NCBI RefSeq assembly: GCF_012933555.1
Contig: NZ_JABBPK010000001.1
Location: 3,760,001 to 3,824,000, forward strand
DNA: 64,000 nucleotides
DNA from: Niallia alba
GTDB taxonomy: Bacteria; Bacillota; Bacilli; Bacillales; Cytobacillaceae
Direction of reading: 5' to 3'
The notes under the pieces were generated by a model. It was not told the origin of the DNA. It was given only the letters and a program-made list of their open reading frames with translations, and did no database searches. Each line of letters begins with the position of its first letter. Position 1 is the first letter of the stretch. Shown here piece after piece: positions 1 to 9,358 of this stretch. The position numbers and the translations under genes were made by a program.

Positions 1-190
1 CAATCGTTTCAAGTTAGAAGCAGATTGCTTCAACAATAGTATCTGTTTATTCCTTGCAACTATGACTTCCTTTTCTTAACTAATCTTGAAATTCTGTTGG
101 ATAAAGACAATAGTCATGTTAAAATTCATAGGTGGAATTAATGAAATTAAACAAAAAAAGAATCTAAATTATTGAGGAGGTTACACTGAT

Positions 191-1156
191 ATGAATCAGA
201 ATAACCCATTCCCATATGCTTCTGATAATAAAAGATACCATACTTGGAATTATCATCTTCGTAACGAGTTTGGACACAAAGTTTTCAAAATTGCATTAGA
301 TGGAGGATTTGATTGCCCAAACAGAGACGGTACGGTCGCTCATGGCGGCTGCACCTTTTGCAGTGCAGCTGGTTCGGGAGATTTTGCCGGCAATCGTGCT
401 GACAGCCTAGAGCAACAATTCCATGATATAAAAAATAAGATGCATACGAAATGGAAAGACGGAAAATATATGGCCTATTTCCAAGCCTATACAAATACAC
501 ACGCACCAGTAGATGTATTACGTGAAAAATACGAAGTAGTTCTTAAACAGGAAAACGTCGTTGGTCTTTCGATTGCAACTCGTCCAGATTGCTTACCAGA
601 TGACGTTGTCGAGTATCTGGCGGAACTAAATGAACGTACTTATTTATGGGTTGAACTTGGTCTTCAGACAGTCCATGAAAAAACAGCAACACTTATTAAT
701 CGAGCACATGATTTTCAAACATATGTCGAAGGCGTTAATAAGCTCAGAAAACATAACATTCGTATTTGCTCCCATATTATTAATGGACTGCCAATGGAAA
801 CAAATGAAATGATGATGGAAACAGCTAAAAGCGTCAGTGAATTAGATGTACAGGGAATAAAGATTCACTTACTACATCTATTAAAAGGCACTCCAATGGT
901 AAAGCAATATGAAAAAGGCATGCTTGAATTTTTAACCCTTGATCAATATATATCATTAGTTTGTGATCAGTTAGAAATTTTACCACCAGACATGATTATT
1001 CATCGCATTACAGGTGATGGACCAATTGAATTGATGGTTGGGCCAATGTGGAGTGTTAATAAATGGGAAGTATTAAATAAAATTGATGCAGAATTAAAAA
1101 GCCGCAATAGTTGGCAAGGAAAATATTATCAGGCAAATAAGAAGGTGACACAATGA
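191..1156 (+). CDS. ytqA: Radical SAM protein of the YtqA/YhcC family
   Basis: A 321-residue radical SAM enzyme. Cysteines 42, 54 and 57 (DCPNRDG followed by GGCTFC) are the likely ligands of the 4Fe-4S cluster. Their wide CX11CX2C spacing, rather than CX3CX2C, is typical of the TIGR01212-type family as I know it. The substrate is not known; the family is sometimes linked to RNA modification. The start is supported by GAGGAGG nine bases upstream. The stop overlaps the start of the downstream methyltransferase by four bases (ATGA), so the two are translationally coupled, as for ytqA-ytqB in B. subtilis. Family assignment is firm, function is not. Confidence 0.9.
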   Translation: MNQNNPFPYASDNKRYHTWNYHLRNEFGHKVFKIALDGGFDCPNRDGTVAHGGCTFCSAAGSGDFAGNRADSLEQQFHDIKNKMHTKWKDGKYMAYFQAYTNTHAPVDVLREKYEVVLKQENVVGLSIATRPDCLPDDVVEYLAELNERTYLWVELGLQTVHEKTATLINRAHDFQTYVEGVNKLRKHNIRICSHIINGLPMETNEMMMETAKSVSELDVQGIKIHLLHLLKGTPMVKQYEKGMLEFLTLDQYISLVCDQLEILPPDMIIHRITGDGPIELMVGPMWSVNKWEVLNKIDAELKSRNSWQGKYYQANKKVTQ

Positions 1157-1725
1157 AGCTAGACAGAGTCATTCCATTTGCCCATCAATTATTAGGAAAA
1201 GCTGTTTCGAACGGAGAAATTGCGATCGATGCTACAATGGGAAATGGACATGATACCGTTTTTTTAGCAACTCTTGTGGGTGATAATGGGAAAGTATTTA
1301 GCTTTGATATCCAAAAGGATGCTTTACATGCCACAAAAGAAAAACTCACGAGTCAAAAACTACAAGATATTGTATCTCTTCATTTGTGTGGACATGAACA
1401 TATCATGGAAATTGTCCCTTCCACTTATCATGGGAAGGTTTCAGGAGCTATTTTCAACTTAGGCTACTTGCCTGGTGGAGATAAATCTATTGTAACAAAA
1501 GCGGAAACAACCATTGCCGCCATTGAACAGCTATTACAAATCCTGTCTAAAGAAGGAGTTATTGTATTAGTTATTTATCACGGGCATCCAGAAGGTGCTA
1601 TCGAACGGGATAAGCTTATAGCGTATGTGGAAAATATTGATCAGCAAAAAGCCCATGTGCTACGCTACCAATTTATAAATGGGATTAATAATCCACCTTT
1701 TATTATCGCGATTGAAAAAAGATGA
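1153..1725 (+). CDS. ytqB: Class I SAM-dependent methyltransferase, YtqB
   Basis: A 190-residue protein with a Rossmann-type SAM site: DATMGNGHDTVFLA near residues 27-40 is motif I, and a later NLGYLPGGD segment is the NPPY-like catalytic region of the rRNA-methylase-like YtqB family. It overlaps ytqA by four bases and is probably expressed only with it. B. subtilis YtqB methylates substrates in vitro, and a tRNA target has been suggested for relatives; that part is recollection. The length matches the family. No transmembrane segment or signal is visible, so it is cytosolic. Confidence 0.88.
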   Translation: MKLDRVIPFAHQLLGKAVSNGEIAIDATMGNGHDTVFLATLVGDNGKVFSFDIQKDALHATKEKLTSQKLQDIVSLHLCGHEHIMEIVPSTYHGKVSGAIFNLGYLPGGDKSIVTKAETTIAAIEQLLQILSKEGVIVLVIYHGHPEGAIERDKLIAYVENIDQQKAHVLRYQFINGINNPPFIIAIEKR

Positions 1726-1861
1726 ATTTCACCATACTTATCAAACAGGGCAGAAATTACATGCCTTGTTTGATAATGATTTTATTCTGTGTTGGATCAT
1801 ATCTCTTTATTCTAAAATATATCCCTTATTCTATTCCTTTCTAAAAATAAATTCCCCTTCC

Positions 1862-1910
1862 GTAAAACAAAAAATTAGACAAACTATCCTTGAAAAAGGT
1901 GTTTGCCTAA
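1862..1910 (-). terminator. Rho-independent terminator of ytpA-ytpB
   Basis: An inverted repeat with 10-base arms (TTAGGCAAAC / GTTTGTCTAA on the minus strand, one G-U pair) is followed on the minus strand by TTTTTTGTTTT. It lies 17 bases beyond the ytpB stop. The plus-strand side lacks a U tract, so it mainly serves the minus-strand operon. Confidence 0.8.
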
Positions 1911-1926
1911 CCTAACTAAGCTTCAT

Positions 1927-3021
1927 TTATTTACTTAACGCTCTTAATGCACTTGCAGGAACTACCTTCTGGAACTTTCTATAGGCTCTTCCATTTAAAT
2001 AGAAAAAATAACCTATAGGTCCAGAAGTTCTAATCATATTTTTGGCAAGTTTACGTATATTTCGCTGTTTATATACCTTTTCATCGGATAAATACACGCC
2101 TAATAATCCTCTATTAATCAATTTATGAAATTTTTGATGAGGAAGTTTATTCGTATGTCGATCTGCTTCTGTTACAAAATGCTTTAAGCGATTAAATAGT
2201 TCTTCTTCATTTTCATAATAAAAGCAAAAATTCAAATCCCCACCTATTTTATCTTCTTCTTGATCAATAAAATAGTCTAACAGAATATGAAGTCCTTGAA
2301 TATATGGAAAATAACCATCTCGAATTAAAGCTGGATAAGAATCATCAAAATCATCACGAAAGGCATATGAAACCAAACAGAATATCCCTAATGTAGAACC
2401 AGAGCAAGCAGAAAATTCATACCACTCCATTTTCGGTACGTGATTTTTATTTTTCTCAAACCAAAACTTCAATCTAGGAATGCGCTCTTCCATAATCACA
2501 TGTTTATGTATCTGTAAATCACAATAATATCGGCATAGTTCCAGGAGCTGTTCTTTAATACTGCTATAATTCTCTAACTTATTCAGTATATCCCTACATG
2601 TTTTGGCAAGATCATATAAGTAACCCCCATCATCTTGGTCCTCGCGATAACGATAGTAGTTACTTGGCTCAGCCCCTACTGTTAAAGCATGCTCCATTGA
2701 TTCATGCAAAGCGGAAAAATCTTTCGGATCAAGAGATGTGCTTCGATCACAGAGATTATCTAAATAATCACTTATCGTTTGGTAGGCTACAATAAATTTA
2801 ATTACTTCTTTGTATTTGCTCATGGCAATTAGAGCCATGATAGAGCCACCTTCACAATGAAATGTTTTACTCTTAATACTAGCTAATGCTTGCTTTCTTA
2901 ATTCTGAATTGGGAATGTTCTGTGCTCTTTGTGTCCAGTAATTTAATTCCTGATGTACGACTGGAAAAACTTTTAAGTAAACTTTAGACATTAATGTTAG
3001 TGGCATCTTTGGAACTGACAT
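1927..3021 (-). CDS. ytpB: Tetraprenyl-beta-curcumene synthase family protein (DUF2600), YtpB
   Basis: A 364-residue protein matching YtpB along its length. In B. subtilis this enzyme cyclises C35 heptaprenyl (tetraprenyl) diphosphate to tetraprenyl-beta-curcumene, feeding the C35 sesquarterpenes (sporulenes) found in spores. It is an all-helical cyclase. Acidic patches such as YLDNLCDRSTSLD near residues 86-98 and DYFIDQEEDK near 248-257 are plausible Mg-diphosphate sites; this is my reading, not proven. It follows ytpA by 14 bases and shares its promoter. A GAGG ribosome site precedes the ATG. Confidence 0.88.
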   Translation of the reverse strand: MSVPKMPLTLMSKVYLKVFPVVHQELNYWTQRAQNIPNSELRKQALASIKSKTFHCEGGSIMALIAMSKYKEVIKFIVAYQTISDYLDNLCDRSTSLDPKDFSALHESMEHALTVGAEPSNYYRYREDQDDGGYLYDLAKTCRDILNKLENYSSIKEQLLELCRYYCDLQIHKHVIMEERIPRLKFWFEKNKNHVPKMEWYEFSACSGSTLGIFCLVSYAFRDDFDDSYPALIRDGYFPYIQGLHILLDYFIDQEEDKIGGDLNFCFYYENEEELFNRLKHFVTEADRHTNKLPHQKFHKLINRGLLGVYLSDEKVYKQRNIRKLAKNMIRTSGPIGYFFYLNGRAYRKFQKVVPASALRALSK

Positions 3022-3035
3022 TTAAAAAACCTCAC

Positions 3036-3839
3036 TTATACGATATAACCAATTGCTTTCAATTGACTATTGATAAAATCCTTCGTGTATTCAAACACTT
3101 CTTCTCTGTCTGGTTCATTAAAAATTTCATGATAAAACTCAGGCCATTCTTTATATCTCTTTTCAGATAATGGTACCATATTGAACCAGGTCTTTACCAT
3201 TTTTTTATCTACTACTAAATCTCCACCGCCTTGCATAAGCAGTAGTGGCAAGTCCTGTGTTTTGGCTATATCTTCAAAAGCATTCTTTGTTGCAACAACC
3301 AATTCTCGATACCATCTGATTGACACTTTTGTTATGTATAAAGTATCATTCGAATCAATTTCTCGTACTTCTGCATTACGAGTTGCGACATCAACCGTTA
3401 AACCCGAGTTAACTCTAACCCTTGGTGCTACTTTATTTAAAAGAAGAGATATTAAACTCATCATCCTTGAAGGATATTTTACTAGCCCTAAGCAAGGAGA
3501 GGATAAAATAAGCCCGGCAATTTTTAATTTTTCCTGCTGGAGAAGTCTAATAGATGCAAGCCCTCCCATACTATGCCCTAATAAAAAAATAGGCAAATCA
3601 AATTGATATGCTGCTTGTATCCAATCTTTAATTTCTATCGTATATTCACTAAACGAATCAATATGACCTCGATCAGCTCTAGTTGTCATTCCCTGTCCTG
3701 GAAGATCTCCCATTACAACATGAAAACCAGCTAATCGAAACATTTCAATAAGCCAGCCATATCTTCCATGGTGCTCCATTGCTCCATGAACAATAACGAT
3801 GACAGCCTTCGCGTTTCCCTCAGCTTCCCATTTCCACAT
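3036..3839 (-). CDS. ytpA: Alpha/beta hydrolase, lysophospholipase-like YtpA
   Basis: A 267-residue serine hydrolase. The nucleophile elbow GHSMGG places Ser at residue 90; the HGAMEH segment near residue 18 forms the oxyanion region; QGGGDLVVD and FYHEIFNE near the C terminus supply the acid and His. B. subtilis YtpA is a phospholipase linked to formation of the lysophospholipid antibiotic bacilysocin. It is the first gene of the two-gene ytpA-ytpB operon, with a GGAGG site six bases before the ATG. No signal peptide is visible, so it acts inside the cell or at the membrane surface. Confidence 0.88.
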   Translation of the reverse strand: MWKWEAEGNAKAVIVIVHGAMEHHGRYGWLIEMFRLAGFHVVMGDLPGQGMTTRADRGHIDSFSEYTIEIKDWIQAAYQFDLPIFLLGHSMGGLASIRLLQQEKLKIAGLILSSPCLGLVKYPSRMMSLISLLLNKVAPRVRVNSGLTVDVATRNAEVREIDSNDTLYITKVSIRWYRELVVATKNAFEDIAKTQDLPLLLMQGGGDLVVDKKMVKTWFNMVPLSEKRYKEWPEFYHEIFNEPDREEVFEYTKDFINSQLKAIGYIV

Positions 3840-4246
3840 AAAAGCTCCTCCATCCCATTTATCAAGTCTATGTTGGTTTTCTGACCCTTTTTAAACAAAA
3901 CATCAAATTATTAAGGAAAAATAAAGATTTGTCCTGTAAATTAATCATTAAATACGAGTAGACGAAGATTAGCTTTTTTATTATTATCTAAAATTACTTC
4001 AATTATAGCAAATATTTCGGAAATGTATCTATTGAAGCAAACCTAACCATATCATAAAAAATCATGTTATACTGTGAATTAGGTTTCGTTTGTCGAATTA
4101 TAGGGAAAGAGAAGAACTGTTTCATTATCGATAACAGAAAGTTGACCATAAGGATTATGAAAATTTTGTTACAACTTTTATATTCCCTAAAGGAATTTTT
4201 CTTTAAACCGATAAAATTTAATATAGAAATAATTAGGTGAGAAAAG
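3840..4246. other. Intergenic region between divergent ytpA and the C39 peptidase gene
   Basis: About 400 bases of AT-rich DNA that must carry the divergent promoters. A TATACT box near 4069 is a possible plus-strand -10. I see no terminator, repeat or conserved leader. Confidence 0.4.
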
Positions 4247-5098
4247 ATGGAAACAAATACAATATTAATAACTTCATTGATTACTTTGTTTTTCTTATTA
4301 TATTTATTAGTAAGAAAAACATTAAATACTATTGTTAAAAGTATCTATTTATTTACGATATTCGCTATGATTGCTGTTAGTTTTTTACTTATTAATAGAA
4401 ATGACTTTGAAGCAATCGTCCATGCAAAAGAGGTTGCTACGCAAAATACACGAAAAGCACTCTTATCAGTAAAAGAGGAAACAAATTTATTAAAGGAATC
4501 TGTTTTGTTAGATGCTCCCATTATTAATCAGTTACCCGATCTCCCAAGAGGCTGCGAAGTAACAAGTCTTGCGATGTTGCTTCAATATGCAGATATTGAT
4601 GTCGATAAAATGACACTGGCAAAGCAAATAAAGAAGGACACTACTCCATATAGTAGAGAAAACGGCAAAATCTATTATGGAAATCCTAATGATGGATTTA
4701 TCGGGGATATGTACTCCTTAAGTGGTCCTGGGTTAGGTGTCTATCATAAACCTATTGCTGCATTAGCTGAAAAATACCTACCAGGTTCCATCATTGATTT
4801 TACCGGATCTGATTTTGAAGAAATAAAAAATCATTTATCGAACAATCGTCCTGTTTGGGTGATTACTAATTCAACATTCAAAAAATTACCAGATAGTGAA
4901 TTCCGTACTTGGCATACTCCAAGTGGAACGGTAAAGATTACTTATTCTGAGCATTCTGTACTTATTACAGGCTATGATGAAACATATATTTACTTTAATG
5001 ATCCACTTACTGGAGAAAAAAATAAAAAAGCACCCATCACGGATTTTGAAGAATCCTGGGTGCAAATGGGAAGTCAAGCAATTACGATTAATTCTTAA
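4247..5098 (+). CDS. Membrane-anchored C39-type cysteine peptidase (peptidase_C39_2)
   Basis: A 283-residue protein. Two hydrophobic segments (about residues 6-22 and 34-50) anchor the N terminus, followed by a linker and a papain-like C39_2 domain from residue 90. The likely catalytic residues are Cys103 in LPRGCEVTSLAML, His236 in SEHSVLITGYD and Asp252 in YFNDP. Similar proteins such as YvpB are common in Bacillus. Unlike bacteriocin-exporter C39 domains it is not fused to an ABC transporter, and no peptide precursor is visible nearby, so the substrate is unknown. Its 3' end overlaps the convergent asnB gene by 11 bases. Confidence 0.85.
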   Translation: METNTILITSLITLFFLLYLLVRKTLNTIVKSIYLFTIFAMIAVSFLLINRNDFEAIVHAKEVATQNTRKALLSVKEETNLLKESVLLDAPIINQLPDLPRGCEVTSLAMLLQYADIDVDKMTLAKQIKKDTTPYSRENGKIYYGNPNDGFIGDMYSLSGPGLGVYHKPIAALAEKYLPGSIIDFTGSDFEEIKNHLSNNRPVWVITNSTFKKLPDSEFRTWHTPSGTVKITYSEHSVLITGYDETYIYFNDPLTGEKNKKAPITDFEESWVQMGSQAITINS

Positions 5099-6989
5099 TT
5101 GCTACCTTGCCCTCTTTTAAATATTCCTTTTCGAAGGAATATTTTTTTTCGATATAAACACTATGCCATACCATAAACATTAAGACTGTCCATATTTTAC
5201 GGCTATTATCTGCTTTACCTTGACAATGATCCTCTAATAACTGTAGTACAACTGATTTATTTAATAAGTGATCTGTGTCACTCTCTTTTATAATATTTTT
5301 CGCCCATTCATTCATTTCATCTTTTAACCAGTGACGAATCGGAACAGGGAACCCTAGTTTTTTACGGTTTAATACATGTTCTGGAACAAAAGACTCTGCT
5401 GCTTTACGTAAAATATATTTAGTTGTACCATTTGCAGTTTTAAGAGAAGTTGGAATTTTAGACGCAACTTTAAATACCTCTTTATCTAAAAATGGAACAC
5501 GTAATTCTAAGGAATGCGCCATCGTCATCTTATCTGCTTTTAGTAAAATATCTCCTCGCATCCAAGTGTGGATATCAATAAATTGCATGCGATCAACAGG
5601 ATCATAGCCTCTGCTTTCATCATATAGAGGTGTAGTTATATCTCTATAATGCAAACCCTTGTTATAGACAGAAAGTAATTTTTCTTTTTCTAACTCAGAG
5701 AACATTTTCGCATTTCCAATATATCTTTCTTCCATCGGCGTGACTCCACGCTCGATAAAACTTTTTCCTTTTACTCCTTCTGGAAGAATATTAGCTACAG
5801 CACTCAATAATTTTTTCCCAACATTCGGAATCTTATTAAATACTTCTAAAGATTGTGGTTCACGATAAATATTATATCCACCAAATAATTCATCTGCACC
5901 TTCTCCAGAAAGAACAACTGTAACATGTTTTCTAGCTTCGCGTGCAACAAAATATAGTGGTACACATGCTGGATCTGCTAAAGGATCATCCATATGCCAC
6001 ATAATTCTCGGAATTTCGTTCATGTACTCTTGAGGAGAAATAACATAGCTTATGTTTTCAAGCCCTAATTTATCAGCTGTTTCTTTTGCAACATCAATTT
6101 CACTAAATCCATTATGTTCAAAACCAACAGAAAATGTTTTAATGCTAGGATGGAATTCCTTGGCAATACTCGCAATAATCGATGAATCGATTCCACCTGA
6201 CAGGAAGGATCCAACAGGAACATCACTTCTCATATGCATTTTCACACTATCGAAAAGTACATCTTTAATTTCTTTTGCATACTCGTCCTCTTGTTTAACA
6301 ACAGGCTTAAAAGATGCTCTCCAATAACGTTTAATGTCCATTGGTTTTCCGATTTTCTTTGTAAAATAATGGCCTGGCTCTAGTTTTTTAATTCCCTCTG
6401 ACATCGTATAAGGCTCTGGTACAAATTGATATGTTAAATAATGTTGCAGAGAACTATAGTTAATAACATCACTTTCTAAAGCCAATGCAATGCTTTTCTT
6501 CTCGGAAGCAAAATATGTTTTCTCTCCATCTTCTAAATAGAAAAATGGTTTAATTCCAAATGGGTCACGAGCTCCATATAATGTCTCTTCCTGTTTATCC
6601 CAAATAATAAAAGAAAACATACCACGAAGTTTTTCTACCGCTTTTTCCTTTTCATGACTATATAAAGCAATAATTACTTCGGTATCAGAATTTGTTTGGA
6701 AGGTTAATCCTGCCTTTACTAACTCTTCTCTAATTTCTAAATAGTTATATACTTCTCCGTTAAAGATTATCCAATAACGTTCATTTTCATATGTTAAAGG
6801 CTGATGCCCACTTTCAATGTCTATAATACTTAATCGACGAAAACCAAATTGAATATGGCTATCATAATAATATCCTTCATCGTCAGGACCTCTATGTGTT
6901 ATAACACGATTCATTCCTGCAAATAGTTCTTTTTGTTCTTCTTGAAAGTTTTGTGCTTTTTCATGTACACAGCCAACAAAACCACACAT
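5088..6989 (-). CDS. asnB: Asparagine synthetase (glutamine-hydrolysing)
   Basis: A 633-residue AsnB-type enzyme. It begins MCGFVG, with Cys2 becoming the N-terminal nucleophile of the glutaminase domain (residues 2 to about 200; THRGPDDEG near 31-39 is in the active site). The synthetase domain carries the ATP PP-loop SGGIDSS near residue 265. It converts aspartate, ATP and glutamine to asparagine. In B. subtilis the equivalent asnB sits beside metK as here, and AsnB has also been linked there to peptidoglycan amidation. An AAGGTGA site precedes the ATG. No T-box leader is recognisable in the 350 bases upstream. Confidence 0.95.
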   Translation of the reverse strand: MCGFVGCVHEKAQNFQEEQKELFAGMNRVITHRGPDDEGYYYDSHIQFGFRRLSIIDIESGHQPLTYENERYWIIFNGEVYNYLEIREELVKAGLTFQTNSDTEVIIALYSHEKEKAVEKLRGMFSFIIWDKQEETLYGARDPFGIKPFFYLEDGEKTYFASEKKSIALALESDVINYSSLQHYLTYQFVPEPYTMSEGIKKLEPGHYFTKKIGKPMDIKRYWRASFKPVVKQEDEYAKEIKDVLFDSVKMHMRSDVPVGSFLSGGIDSSIIASIAKEFHPSIKTFSVGFEHNGFSEIDVAKETADKLGLENISYVISPQEYMNEIPRIMWHMDDPLADPACVPLYFVAREARKHVTVVLSGEGADELFGGYNIYREPQSLEVFNKIPNVGKKLLSAVANILPEGVKGKSFIERGVTPMEERYIGNAKMFSELEKEKLLSVYNKGLHYRDITTPLYDESRGYDPVDRMQFIDIHTWMRGDILLKADKMTMAHSLELRVPFLDKEVFKVASKIPTSLKTANGTTKYILRKAAESFVPEHVLNRKKLGFPVPIRHWLKDEMNEWAKNIIKESDTDHLLNKSVVLQLLEDHCQGKADNSRKIWTVLMFMVWHSVYIEKKYSFEKEYLKEGKVAIKN

Positions 6990-7250
6990 ATTGCTCTCAC
7001 CTTCTCCATTTCTTTTCCTAGATGTATTAGGACATCTATAACCAACTCATTGGCCTAATCATTGAACCATAATTAAATTTTTACTATACTCCTAAATAGA
7101 AAATATGTTAATAGGTAATAAGTTTCATAAAATCTTCACTTAGTCTTCTATTTTAACATAAAAAAATGCAAATTTATAATTAGTTATTAGCATTTCAATC
7201 CTACATTTTCATTACATGCGAAAACTCTAGTCCATCATCAAGTATTAGAC
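6990..7250. other. Intergenic region between metK and asnB
   Basis: An AT-rich stretch upstream of asnB on the minus strand. Apart from the metK terminator just beyond it, I see no structured leader and no clear sigma-A promoter. Confidence 0.4.
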
Positions 7251-7296
7251 GAAAAAAAAAGAAAGAAGTTACACTTTCCGGTAACTTCTTTCTTTT
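7251..7296 (-). terminator. Terminator after metK
   Basis: A long hairpin with arms AAAGAAAGAAGTTAC and GTAACTTCTTTCTTTT is followed on the minus strand by an unbroken U run (AAAAAAAAA on the plus strand). It lies about 45 bases past the metK stop and should separate metK from asnB. Confidence 0.9.
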
Positions 7297-7339
7297 AAAA
7301 TTAAACTTTTTTGTACAGTTTGTTTATCAATAAAAATTT

Positions 7340-8539
7340 CTAAGCTTCTACCGCTTTTTTTATCAACTCTGCTCTATCTGTACGCTCCCATGGTAAATCA
7401 ATATCAGTACGGCCAAAATGCCCGTAAGCAGCTGTTTGTCTGTATATTGGTTTACGAAGATCAAGCATGTTAATAATGCCAGCTGGACGAAGATCAAAGT
7501 TTTCCCGTACAGCTTCTACTAGTTTGTCTTCTGAAACAATTCCTGTTCCAAAAGTATCAACAGAAATAGATACTGGCTGTGCTACTCCTATTGCATAAGC
7601 TAATTGCACTTCAACTTTATCAGCTAATCCTGCCGCTACGATATTCTTTGCTACATAACGCGCTGCATATGCTGCAGAACGATCCACTTTTGTAGGATCC
7701 TTACCAGAAAATGCTCCGCCACCATGTCGTGCATATCCACCATATGTATCAACGATGATTTTACGACCAGTTAATCCCGCGTCTCCTTGTGGACCTCCAA
7801 TAACAAAGCGTCCTGTTGGGTTGATAAAATATTTTGTGTTTTCATCAATTAATTCAGCTGGCACAACAGGCTTAATTACATATTCTTTAATATTTCGTTG
7901 AATCTGCTCTAAAGTCACTTCTGGGTGATGTTGTGTGCTTATTACGATTGTATCAACGCGAACTGGTTTATTATTTTCATCATATTCGACTGTTACTTGT
8001 GTTTTTCCATCTGGACGTAGATAAGGCAAGATTTCTTCTTTTCTAGCCTCTGCTAGTCTTCTAGATAGTTTATGTGCTAATGAAATTGGTAATGGCATTA
8101 ATTCCTTTGTTTCATTACATGCAAATCCGAACATTAAGCCTTGATCTCCAGCACCGATTGCCTCTATTTCTTCATCCGTCATCTTACCTTCACGAGCTTC
8201 TAGAGCCTGGTCTACCCCTAATGCGATATCAGCGGATTGCTCATCAATAGAAGTTAATACTGCACTAGTTTCTGCATCAAAGCCATACTTCGCACGTGTA
8301 TATCCAATTTCTTTAATTGTCTCACGAACAATTTTCGGAATATCTACATACGTAGAAGTAGTTATTTCACCTGCAACGAGTACTAGACCTGTTGTTACAG
8401 AAGTTTCAGCAGCAACTCTTGCATTAGCATCTTTAGCCAATATAGCGTCCAAAATAGCATCTGAAATTTGATCACAAATTTTATCTGGGTGACCTTCAGT
8501 TACCGATTCAGAAGTAAACAAGCGACGTTTTGTTGACAT
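7340..8539 (-). CDS. metK: S-adenosylmethionine synthetase
   Basis: A 399-residue MetK that makes SAM from methionine and ATP. Signatures visible: GHPDK near residues 16-20, the GAGDQG signature near 129-134, and the glycine-rich [10 protein letters not shown] loop near 270. The length is normal for the family (about 400). An AAGGAGG site lies seven bases before the ATG. Its transcript carries an S-box leader about 300 bases upstream, so expression should fall when SAM is abundant. In B. subtilis pckA lies divergently between metK and ytmB; here that gene is missing and the leader runs directly towards ytmB. Confidence 0.97.
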   Translation of the reverse strand: MSTKRRLFTSESVTEGHPDKICDQISDAILDAILAKDANARVAAETSVTTGLVLVAGEITTSTYVDIPKIVRETIKEIGYTRAKYGFDAETSAVLTSIDEQSADIALGVDQALEAREGKMTDEEIEAIGAGDQGLMFGFACNETKELMPLPISLAHKLSRRLAEARKEEILPYLRPDGKTQVTVEYDENNKPVRVDTIVISTQHHPEVTLEQIQRNIKEYVIKPVVPAELIDENTKYFINPTGRFVIGGPQGDAGLTGRKIIVDTYGGYARHGGGAFSGKDPTKVDRSAAYAARYVAKNIVAAGLADKVEVQLAYAIGVAQPVSISVDTFGTGIVSEDKLVEAVRENFDLRPAGIINMLDLRKPIYRQTAAYGHFGRTDIDLPWERTDRAELIKKAVEA

Positions 8540-8800
8540 CTGATTTCCTCCTTATTTTAGAAAAAAGTAGAGCGAGGTTTCTTCCTACACTCCTTAACCT
8601 TATCTTGATACGGTACTCATTCCCTAGATAGTATGAAGTAAAAATGGCGTTTTTATCCGAAGTCAATTCCGTGCTTTATTATATGTAAAACCGAAAAAAT
8701 GTTTATAAATATAATATATGTAACGAAGATTATCGTTTCTAATAAAAACACACATCTAAAAATATACATTTTTATAAAAGATAATTAATTCATTTTACAC

Positions 8801-8827
8801 AAAAAACCTTTTCAATAGTGAAAAGGC
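8801..8827 (-). terminator. Regulatory terminator of the metK SAM riboswitch
   Basis: On the minus strand CCTTTTCACTATTGAAAAGG forms a short stem followed directly by UUUUUU. It sits immediately 3' of the SAM aptamer and is the expression platform that would form when SAM is bound. Confidence 0.85.
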
Positions 8828-8853
8828 TCCTAGTAAAATCAATTCGCACCTTT

Positions 8854-9020
8854 CACTCTTATCGTTCAAGGAATATTTCCTTGCTTCAGGTTAGCACCTT
8901 TCCTAAGAGAATGTCCGTTCCATCTCATGTAAACATAAAATGGTTCAGTAATTTTCTTCACATAGTAGGTTGCTGGGTTTCATCGGGCCAGTCCCTCCAC
9001 CAGCTCAGGATAAGAGAGTA
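8854..9020 (-). ncRNA. SAM-I (S-box) riboswitch upstream of metK
   Basis: The minus strand contains the S-box core GGTGGAGGGACTGGCCC, then GATGAAACCCAGCAACC, and the 3' side AAAGGTGCTAACCTGAAGCA. The P1 helix is made by ACTCTCTTATC at the 5' end and GATAAGAGTG at the 3' end. An intrinsic terminator follows. These are the hallmark segments of the SAM-I aptamer, and metK is a classic target, so the call is secure. The 73-residue plus-strand reading frame here is an artefact of the RNA. Confidence 0.97.
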
Positions 9021-9085
9021 TCCGTTCAAGGTAAAATGATAGCTCAATCTATCAATGCATGTCAATCATTTTTCACTTTCTTGAA

Positions 9086-9328
9086 TTAATTTGTTGAATT
9101 TAATGCAATAAGTTTATAAGTAATCGATGTCTTGTCATTTTCCCATTCTAATTTTTCTATAGTCGCAATCCCAGATACTTCCGCTTCTTTTGTTCTTCTT
9201 ACCTCTAATGGGATATTCATCGGATATAAACGATAGTTTTCTTTTTCTAAAAGAAATAAGTTCTCTTCTAACCTTATTTCTTTCCCTTTTGTTACAATCA
9301 TTGTATTTAACTCTAACGGCATGCCCAT
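9086..9328 (-). CDS. ytmB: DUF2584 family protein, YtmB
   Basis: An 80-residue uncharacterised protein that I match to YtmB (DUF2584) from its size, its start (MGMPLELNTMIVTKGKE) and its place next to ytmA. It looks like a small beta-rich soluble domain with no signal or membrane segment. A GAAGGGG site precedes the ATG. It lies 30 bases after the ytmA stop and probably shares that transcript. No function is known. Confidence 0.75.
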   Translation of the reverse strand: MGMPLELNTMIVTKGKEIRLEENLFLLEKENYRLYPMNIPLEVRRTKEAEVSGIATIEKLEWENDKTSITYKLIALNSTN

Positions 9329-9358
9329 TTCACATTCCCCTTCTCTTACTCTTTTCTT

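Noticed and set aside
1679-1915. 78-residue frame overlapping the ytqB 3' end
   Set aside because: No ribosome site, overlaps ytqB in another frame and runs into the minus-strand terminator.
3181-3606. 141-residue plus-strand frame
   Set aside because: Antisense to ytpA, which has clear hydrolase motifs and a good start.
6990-7250. T-box leader for asnB
   Set aside because: No T-box core (AGGGTGGNACCGCG) is present on the minus strand upstream of asnB.
8818-9039. 73-residue plus-strand open frame
   Set aside because: It lies entirely over the SAM-I riboswitch and its terminator on the opposite strand and has no credible ribosome site.
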